Positions 58,477 through 64,000 of a DNA stretch of 64,000 nucleotides are shown here, piece after piece. The number at the start of each line of letters is the position of its first letter. The stretch's first letter is position 1. The position numbers and the translations under genes were made by a program. The notes under the pieces are model-generated. The model was not told the origin of the DNA. It ran no database searches and saw only the letters and a program-made list of their open reading frames with translations. This stretch comes from Azospirillum formosense. Lineage in GTDB: Bacteria; Pseudomonadota; Alphaproteobacteria; Azospirillales; Azospirillaceae. The stretch covers positions 1,108,501-1,172,500 of the forward strand of contig NZ_CP159402.1 in assembly GCF_040500525.1 (NCBI RefSeq), in the 5' to 3' direction.

Positions 58477-59166
58477 TCAGGCCGGGTCGTCTCCCTGGAA
58501 TCCGCAGGCGGCGAGCGCCGCGCGCATGTGGGGCGGAACCGGCGCCACCGCGCCGACCGCCTCGCGTGACGGGTAGAGGGGCAGCGAGATGGCCCGCGAC
58601 TGCAGATGCAGCGGATGCCCCTCCGGCCCGCCATATTGCGGATCGCCGAGCAGCGGGCAGCCCAGCGCCGTGGCGCAATGCACACGAATCTGGTGCGTGC
58701 GCCCGGTGTGGGGCTTCAGTTCCAGCCACGTCGTGCCGTCGCCGCGGCCCAGCACCCGGTAATCGGTGACGGCGCTCTGCCCATCGTCGGCCACGACGAT
58801 CCGCCAGCCGCCGGTCTTGTTGGTGACCTTCTTCAACGGCAGCTCGATGCGCCCCCGCTCCTCCGGCGGGGCGCCGGCGACGACCGCCCAATAGGTCTTG
58901 TCGACCTTGCCGTCCTGGAACAGCTTGCCCAGCTTGCGCAGGGCTTTCGGGTGACGCCCGAGGATCAGGCAGCCGGCGGTGTCGCGGTCCAGCCGGTGGG
59001 CGAGCCCCGGTGGTTTCGGAAAGCCGAAGCGCAGTGCGTCGAAATGGCGCTCCAGATTGGGACCACCGCCCGGACCGGCGTGGACGGGCAGGCCGGCGGG
59101 CTTGTCGATGATGAGCATCAGCCCGTCGCGGTAGAGAACGCGGGCCTGGATCTGTTCGGGTGTCAT
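58477..59166 (-). CDS. RluA-family pseudouridine synthase
   Basis: A 229-residue protein without an S4 domain. It has the catalytic motif AHRLDRDTAGCLI (the second Asp is the nucleophile), MLIIDKPAGLPVHAGPG near the start, and PHTGRTHQIRVHCATALGCPLLGDPQYG. It converts uridine to pseudouridine in rRNA or tRNA. The exact target cannot be assigned. The small gene at 59189-59455 lies upstream on the same strand, 22 bases away, so the two may be co-transcribed. Confidence 0.9.
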   Translation of the reverse strand: MTPEQIQARVLYRDGLMLIIDKPAGLPVHAGPGGGPNLERHFDALRFGFPKPPGLAHRLDRDTAGCLILGRHPKALRKLGKLFQDGKVDKTYWAVVAGAPPEERGRIELPLKKVTNKTGGWRIVVADDGQSAVTDYRVLGRGDGTTWLELKPHTGRTHQIRVHCATALGCPLLGDPQYGGPEGHPLHLQSRAISLPLYPSREAVGAVAPVPPHMRAALAACGFQGDDPA

Positions 59167-59188
59167 GATGCCTTAACGGACGAGTCGG

Positions 59189-59455
59189 TCAGTCTTCCTC
59201 ATCCTCTTCGGGGTTGAAGGCGGCTTCGTCAACGGTTGTCAGCACATCGGGCCGGATCGCGGCCAGCGCCAGCAGCACCGTCCGGACCGTTTCCGGCGCG
59301 TGCGCATCGCCCGCCACCTGGGCCGCGAGCGTGTCCGTCAGCACGGGTTCCGCCGGGGCGCGACGGCGGATCAAGCGCCGATCAACGATGACCTCGGTGG
59401 CGCACAGGGCGCGGCGCGGGGCGTCGGCGGTCCTGGCGGTCGGGGCATCGGGCAT
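59189..59455 (-). CDS. Small protein of unknown function
   Basis: An 88-residue protein: a basic N-terminal half (RRALCATEVIVDRRLIRRRAPAEPVLTDTLAAQ) and an acidic end (AAFNPEEDEED). The segment VRTVLLALAAIRPDVLTTVDE looks helical. No family was recognised. Its ATG at 59455 and its 22-base spacing to the pseudouridine synthase make it plausible as the first gene of that unit. Confidence 0.5.
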   Translation of the reverse strand: MPDAPTARTADAPRRALCATEVIVDRRLIRRRAPAEPVLTDTLAAQVAGDAHAPETVRTVLLALAAIRPDVLTTVDEAAFNPEEDEED

Positions 59456-59597
59456 GGCGGGGCCTCGCTTTGCGGGCAATGGCCCCCGGCCGGACCCTCC
59501 CCCGCTCTCGGCGGACCATCGGTCCGCCAATTGCGCCGGCGCCAACCGTCGGATTGCGCGCAGGCGGACGCCGGGGAGGGAATGGGAAGGCCGGGCG

Positions 59598-61232
59598 TCA
59601 GGCCAGCTTCAGTTCCTTGAAAAAGTCGTTGCCCTTGTCATCGACGATGATGAAGGCTGGGAAGTCCTCGACCTCGATGCGCCAGATGGCTTCCATGCCG
59701 AGTTCCGGATACTCGATGCACTCCACCTTCTTGATGCAGTCCTGGGCCAGACGGGCCGCGGCGCCGCCGATGGAACCCAGATAGAAGCCGCCGTGCGCCT
59801 TGCAGGCCGCAGTCACTTCCGGGCTGCGGTTGCCCTTGGCCAGCATGACCATCGAGCCGCCCGCCGCCTGGAACTGCTCGACGAAGCTGTCCATGCGCCC
59901 GGCGGTCGTCGGGCCGAAGGAGCCCGAGGCGTAGCCCTCCGGGGTCTTGGCCGGGCCGGCGTAGTAGATGGGGTGGTTCTTGAAATAATCCGGCAGCGGC
60001 TCGCCGGCGTCCAGCCGCGCGCGCAGCTTGGAATGGGCGAGATCGCGGGCGACGATCAGCGGACCGGTCAGCGACAGGCGCGTGCGGATCGGATACTGCG
60101 TCAGCGTGGCGAGGATTTCGCTCATCGGCTGGTTGAGGTCGATCTTGACGACCTCGCCGGCCAGATCGCCGTCGGTGATCTCCGGCAGGTACTTGGCCGG
60201 ATCGGTCTCCAGCTGCTCCAGGAAGATGCCGTCCCTGGTGATCTTGCCCACCGCCTGACGGTCGGCCGAGCAGGACACGCCGATGCCGATCGGCATGGAG
60301 GCGCCGTGGCGCGGCAGGCGGATGACCCGGACGTCGTGGCAGAAATACTTGCCGCCGAACTGGGCGCCGATGCCCATGGTCTGGGTCAGCTTGTGCACCT
60401 CGGCTTCCATGGCGAGGTCGCGGAAGGCGTGCGCGTCCTCACCGCCCTCGGTCGGCAGGTTGTCGAGGTAGCGGGCCGAGGCCAGCTTCACCGTCTTCAG
60501 ATTCTGCTCCGCCGACAGGCCGCCGATGACGATGGCGAGGTGGTAGGGCGGGCAGGCCGAGGTGCCGAGATAGCGGATCTTGTCCTCGAGGAACTTCAGC
60601 AGCCGGTCCGGCGCCAGCACCGACGGGGTGGCCTGATGCAGGAAGGTCTTGTTGGCCGACCCGCCGCCCTTGGCCATGAACAGGAACTTGTAGGCGTCCT
60701 CGCCCTCCGCGTAGATCTCGACCTGGCCCGGCAGGTTGTTGCGGGTGTTCTTCTCCTCATACATGGAGATCGGGGCGAGCTGGCTGTAGCGCAGGTTGCG
60801 CTTCAGATAGGCGTCGCGGGCGCCCTCCGACAGGGCGGCCTCGTCGCCGCCCTTGGTGAAGACGCGGCGGCCCTTCTTGCCCATGATGATGGCGGTGCCG
60901 GTGTCCTGGCACATCGGCAGCGTGCCGGCCGCGGCGATGTTGGCGTTCTTCAGCAGGTCCAGCGCCACGAACTTGTCGTTCGGCGAGGCTTCCGGATCGT
61001 CGAGGATCGCGCGGATCTGGCCGAGATGGCCGGGACGCAGCAGGTGGTTGATGTCCTTGAAAGCCTCTTCGGCCAGCAGGCGCAGGCCCTCCGGCTCCAC
61101 CTTCAGGATCTGCTCGCCGTCGAACTCGACCACCGAGACGTAGTCCGAGGTCAGTTTGCGGTAGGTCGTGTCGTCCTTGGCCAGCGGGAACAGCGTCGCG
61201 GCGCCGCGGGCGGGGCTGATGTCATCGCGCAT
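59598..61232 (-). CDS. fumA: Class I fumarate hydratase (iron-sulfur)
   Basis: A 544-residue protein of the dimeric [4Fe-4S] class. Cluster cysteines are in [25 protein letters not shown] and [10 protein letters not shown]. It also has [37 protein letters not shown] and [26 protein letters not shown]. It interconverts fumarate and L-malate in the citric acid cycle and is sensitive to oxygen damage. Length and motifs fit well. It is a single-gene unit. Confidence 0.95.
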   Translation of the reverse strand: MRDDISPARGAATLFPLAKDDTTYRKLTSDYVSVVEFDGEQILKVEPEGLRLLAEEAFKDINHLLRPGHLGQIRAILDDPEASPNDKFVALDLLKNANIAAAGTLPMCQDTGTAIIMGKKGRRVFTKGGDEAALSEGARDAYLKRNLRYSQLAPISMYEEKNTRNNLPGQVEIYAEGEDAYKFLFMAKGGGSANKTFLHQATPSVLAPDRLLKFLEDKIRYLGTSACPPYHLAIVIGGLSAEQNLKTVKLASARYLDNLPTEGGEDAHAFRDLAMEAEVHKLTQTMGIGAQFGGKYFCHDVRVIRLPRHGASMPIGIGVSCSADRQAVGKITRDGIFLEQLETDPAKYLPEITDGDLAGEVVKIDLNQPMSEILATLTQYPIRTRLSLTGPLIVARDLAHSKLRARLDAGEPLPDYFKNHPIYYAGPAKTPEGYASGSFGPTTAGRMDSFVEQFQAAGGSMVMLAKGNRSPEVTAACKAHGGFYLGSIGGAAARLAQDCIKKVECIEYPELGMEAIWRIEVEDFPAFIIVDDKGNDFFKELKLA

Positions 61233-61470
61233 TCGGGGGGCTTCCTTCCTGTTCTTGGGTCACAGGCCCCGATGCGGCGCGCGGCAGCGCGCAAAAGGGC
61301 CAGGGCCACGCTCGCGCACCGTTATACACCCCTGCGCCCGCCGCACAACGGGAACGGAACGCCCTGCGGCGATAAGGAAAGGGCGTTGGCCGGGCCCGGA
61401 AACGCCGCGGCCCGGCCCCACCGCCGAAGCGTTGGATGCCGGGCCGCAGCCGCTCAATATGGACAGTGAC

Positions 61471-64000
61471 TTACGCGGCGCTCTTGAACTGTGCCGTCAA
61501 CTCGGGCCGGGCCTCGGTCACCGGCTCCGCCGGAGCGCCGGCCCATTCCGTATGTGCCGGGATTTCCTCGCCCTTCATGACCAGGGTCAGCGGGCCGAGA
61601 TGGGCGTAATCGCCGACGCTGGTGTCGTACAGCACCGTGGAGCCGGCGCCGATGGTGACGCCGCGGCCGACCTTCACGCAGCCGACCTTCATCACGCGGT
61701 CCTCGTAGAGGTGCGTCTGCAGGGCCGACAGGGCGTTCACCGCGCTGTAATCGCCGACCGACACGCAGTCGAACTCCGTGATGTCGGTGGTGTCCATGAA
61801 GACGCCTTCGCCGAACTTGGTGCCGAACAGGCGCAGCACCCAGGGCAGCATCGGCGTGCCGCGCAGATGGTCGAGCAGCACCTTGCCGGCGAGCCCCCAG
61901 TAGAGCACCGCCACCGCTTCCGTCTTCATGGCCCACCAGGACCACATCGGCTTGACGGTCGGCGCGTAGCGGCCCATCAGAAGCCACTTCACCAGGATGA
62001 CCACCGCCACCATCGCGACCGGGATGGCGACGCTGACCCCGAGGAACTGCGCCAGGAAGGCGCCGTAGCGCTGCTCCAGGATGGCCGGGGCGAACAGCTC
62101 GACCGCCAGCGTGCCGAAGGTGATGAACAGCATCGTCGGCATCGACAGGCTGAAGGCCTCGAACACCGCGCGGCCCAGGCGCCGGGCCTTGGATGGCTCG
62201 TAGGTCCAGTTGGCGCCGACCCCGTCGAAGCGCTGGCGCACCGGCAGCTTGATGGGCGGGCTGCCGAACCACGTCTCTCCGGCGGACATCGCCTCGTTGC
62301 CGGGCGGCTTCGACTTGATGCCGATCAGCGAACCCGTGGGGATGCTGGCGCCTGCCGGCACCACCGCGTCGTTGCCGACGAACACGCGCGCCTCGGTCTT
62401 CACCGGCTTCAGGAACATCCAGCCGCGACGGATGTCCTCGTCGCCCAGCACCACCTCATCGGCGATGAAGCACTTCTCGCCGATCTCGACGAGGTCGTAG
62501 CGCCCGGCGAGGTTGGTGGAGATCTCGGCGTCCTTGCCGATCTTGGCGCCCATCAGCCGGTACCACGCCCGCATGTAGACCGTGGCGTAGAGCGAGCTGA
62601 GCGTGTCCAGCATCACCTCGGTGGACAGCGCCACCATCCATTTCCGCAGATAGAAGCCGCTGTGCACCGAGTAGGTGCCGGCCTCGACGCGCGGCAGGAC
62701 AATCCAGCGCACCGCGGCGATCATGCAGACCGTCACCGCGACCAGCGCCATGGCCGTCGGCCAGGCGATCAGCGGCAGATAATAGAGGTAGCTGACACCG
62801 AAGACCGACCCCAGCACCCCGTCCAGATTGTCGAACAGGTAGAAGGCCGGGAAGATGGGCATCAGCGAGATCGGCGGCAGGGCAAGCAGCATCGCCGTGT
62901 AGAAGGCGGCGTTCAGCCCGCGGCGCAGCCGTCCGGCGGTCGCCGTGGCGGGCAGCTCCGCCCGGTCGACGCTGCCGATGCGGCGGGCGGGCGAGCCGTC
63001 CCAACGCTCATAGGCGCCGGTGCGGGCGCCGGCGGGCAGCGCGGTCAGGTCGGCCAGCTCCGTGCCGGGACCGACCACCGCGTCCACGCCGATGACGCAG
63101 GAGGTGCCGACATAGGCGTCCGCGCCGATCTCCACCGCGCCGATGACCAGCTCGTTGCCGATCACCTCGGCGTTTGCCAGCTTCACCTTGCCGCCGATCG
63201 AGGCGCCGGCCCCGATGGTGACGAGGTCGATGGCCCCGGACTCGAACTCGCCGATCAGCGCCTCGTCGCCCACCTTGGCGCCGAGCGCGCGCAGAAGGAC
63301 CCGCATGACCGGGGAGCCCTGGAACCATTTCAGATGGACGAGGCTGATGAAGCGCTGCGCCAGCCACCAGCGGTAGTAGTAGGCGCCCCACAGCGGGTAG
63401 CGACCGGGTTTCGTCCGCCCGATGACCAGCCACTTGGCCGCGACGGCGATCACCACCGTGGCCGCGTTGATGACCATGTAGACGCCGAGCAGCGTGACGA
63501 TTTCCTGGAGGAAATTGGCGTCCTCGCCGGACAGCAGCATGTAGCTGACGAAGACGCCCAGCCACTGCGCCGTCATCAGCGCCAGGATGACGGGCAGGGC
63601 CGCCGCTTGCGCCGCACCGCAGAGGAAGCGGCGGAGCAGGGGAGGCGGCGTGAAGGAACGGTCCTTGCGCTCCGCCCCGCCGCCGTTGCCGCCGCGCGGC
63701 GCGCGGGCGTCCAGCCGCTCGGCCATGGCGCGCAGGCTGCGGGCGCCGTAGACGTCCTGCAGGGTCAGCCCGTCGAGATGGCGGGTTTCCCGCACCGCCG
63801 ACACGAACCGCGCGGCGAGCAGCGAATGCCCGCCCAGATCCATGAAGAAGTCGGCTTCCAGCGGGACCGCCTGGCCGGGGAAGACGCGCTTGGCGGCCTC
63901 CAGGAGGGCGGCCTCGGTCGGGGTCTGCGGCTCGTCCTGTTCGCCGGGGCCGGTGTCGTCGGTCAGCGGGGCGGCCTGAAGCGCCTTGCGGTCGGCCTTG
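61471..64000 (-). CDS. NRPS-like protein, C-terminal part (carrier protein plus membrane/LbH terminal domain)
   Basis: The frame is open to the right edge, so the N-terminus is missing. In order it shows: the end of an adenylation domain (KADRKALQAAP, the A10 motif); a peptidyl-carrier domain with FFMDLGGHSLLAARFV (phosphopantetheine Ser); a Gly/Arg linker; then about 770 residues mixing membrane helices (PVILALMTAQWLGVFVSYMLL, LYYLPLIAWPTAMALVAVTVCMI, VAIPVAMVAVVILVKWLLMG) with three blocks of hexapeptide (left-handed beta-helix) repeats. This matches the NRPS terminal-domain family that includes epsilon-poly-lysine synthase relatives. The product is unknown. No partner NRPS genes are visible. 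Confidence 0.83.
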   Translation of the reverse strand, partial: KADRKALQAAPLTDDTGPGEQDEPQTPTEAALLEAAKRVFPGQAVPLEADFFMDLGGHSLLAARFVSAVRETRHLDGLTLQDVYGARSLRAMAERLDARAPRGGNGGGAERKDRSFTPPPLLRRFLCGAAQAAALPVILALMTAQWLGVFVSYMLLSGEDANFLQEIVTLLGVYMVINAATVVIAVAAKWLVIGRTKPGRYPLWGAYYYRWWLAQRFISLVHLKWFQGSPVMRVLLRALGAKVGDEALIGEFESGAIDLVTIGAGASIGGKVKLANAEVIGNELVIGAVEIGADAYVGTSCVIGVDAVVGPGTELADLTALPAGARTGAYERWDGSPARRIGSVDRAELPATATAGRLRRGLNAAFYTAMLLALPPISLMPIFPAFYLFDNLDGVLGSVFGVSYLYYLPLIAWPTAMALVAVTVCMIAAVRWIVLPRVEAGTYSVHSGFYLRKWMVALSTEVMLDTLSSLYATVYMRAWYRLMGAKIGKDAEISTNLAGRYDLVEIGEKCFIADEVVLGDEDIRRGWMFLKPVKTEARVFVGNDAVVPAGASIPTGSLIGIKSKPPGNEAMSAGETWFGSPPIKLPVRQRFDGVGANWTYEPSKARRLGRAVFEAFSLSMPTMLFITFGTLAVELFAPAILEQRYGAFLAQFLGVSVAIPVAMVAVVILVKWLLMGRYAPTVKPMWSWWAMKTEAVAVLYWGLAGKVLLDHLRGTPMLPWVLRLFGTKFGEGVFMDTTDITEFDCVSVGDYSAVNALSALQTHLYEDRVMKVGCVKVGRGVTIGAGSTVLYDTSVGDYAHLGPLTLVMKGEEIPAHTEWAGAPAEPVTEARPELTAQFKSAA

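Noticed and set aside
59214..61469. Long plus-strand frame of about 750 codons opposite fumarase
   Set aside because: Fumarase motifs are complete on the minus strand. The plus-strand product is low complexity and matches nothing.

Overview
The window is GC-rich, densely packed bacterial DNA. Several genes overlap by 1-8 bases (TGATG, ATGA and GTGA junctions). The gene set (NarL-type regulators, a class I fumarase, an alphaproteobacterial FabI, a urease cluster with a His-tailed UreE, a LivHMGF-K amino-acid transporter, PRC-barrel proteins, CJM1_0395/SprA-type protease) and the codon use suggest an alphaproteobacterium of the Azospirillum type. That assignment is an inference from the sequence, not a database result. 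No rRNA, tRNA, transposase, phage gene or CRISPR array was recognised.

Layout. 1-7.3 kb: a gamma carbonic anhydrase (cut by the left edge), an FmdB zinc ribbon, and a TyrR/PhhR-like enhancer-binding protein divergent from D-amino-acid dehydrogenase dadA. The gap between those two holds three TyrR-box-like sites and a textbook sigma-54 promoter. Then a secreted PRC-barrel protein, a DJ-1/PfpI protein and two divergent NarL-type regulators, one with a degenerate receiver. 7.4-18.7 kb: a purine/urea nitrogen block, xdhA-xdhB-ureD-(glycosyltransferase)-ureA-ureB-ureC-(glutamate racemase)-ureE-ureF-ureG, all on one strand and mostly touching. 18.8-23.4 kb: a second PRC-barrel protein, a DUF2892-like membrane protein, fabI, a bacteriohemerythrin, an N-formylglutamate amidohydrolase and an ArsR/SmtB-type repressor with a complete alpha-5 metal site. 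23.7-33.0 kb: an exopolysaccharide region with a DUF3299-like protein, an O-antigen-ligase/Wzy-like protein, GT4, Wzz-like and GT2 proteins, an XRE regulator, a second GT2 and an unusually long SLBB export protein.

33.2-46.8 kb: a SprA-like metalloprotease, N-carbamoylputrescine amidase, a MarR regulator, a pentapeptide-repeat protein, PhoU, ChaB, an HTH protein with a long Ala/Pro linker, a DegP-type protease, a three-gene polyprenyl-phosphate glycosylation unit (GT2, LAB_N, ArnT-like), a ROK sugar kinase and two small exported proteins. 47.2-52.9 kb: livH-livM-livG-livF, a small membrane protein and livK, bounded by strong terminators. 53-64 kb: small unknowns, an OmpA-like porin, a NarL-type regulator convergent with a PilJ/NarX-like histidine kinase, a NapF-like ferredoxin behind an FNR-type box, a small membrane protein, an RluA-family pseudouridine synthase, class I fumarase and the C-terminal part of an NRPS-like protein with a membrane/left-handed-beta-helix tail that runs off the right edge.

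How the parts fit. Xanthine oxidation and urea hydrolysis are adjacent and probably co-transcribed, giving ammonia from purines. HutG, DadA, the carbamoylputrescine amidase and the Liv transporter also point to scavenging of organic nitrogen. The NapF/PilJ-kinase/NarL group looks like a nitrate- or oxygen-responsive module. The most interesting items are the self-contained sigma-54/TyrR-box circuit at dadA, the guest genes and the palindromic insertion in the urease cluster, the export protein with eight SLBB-like motifs, and the NRPS terminal protein.
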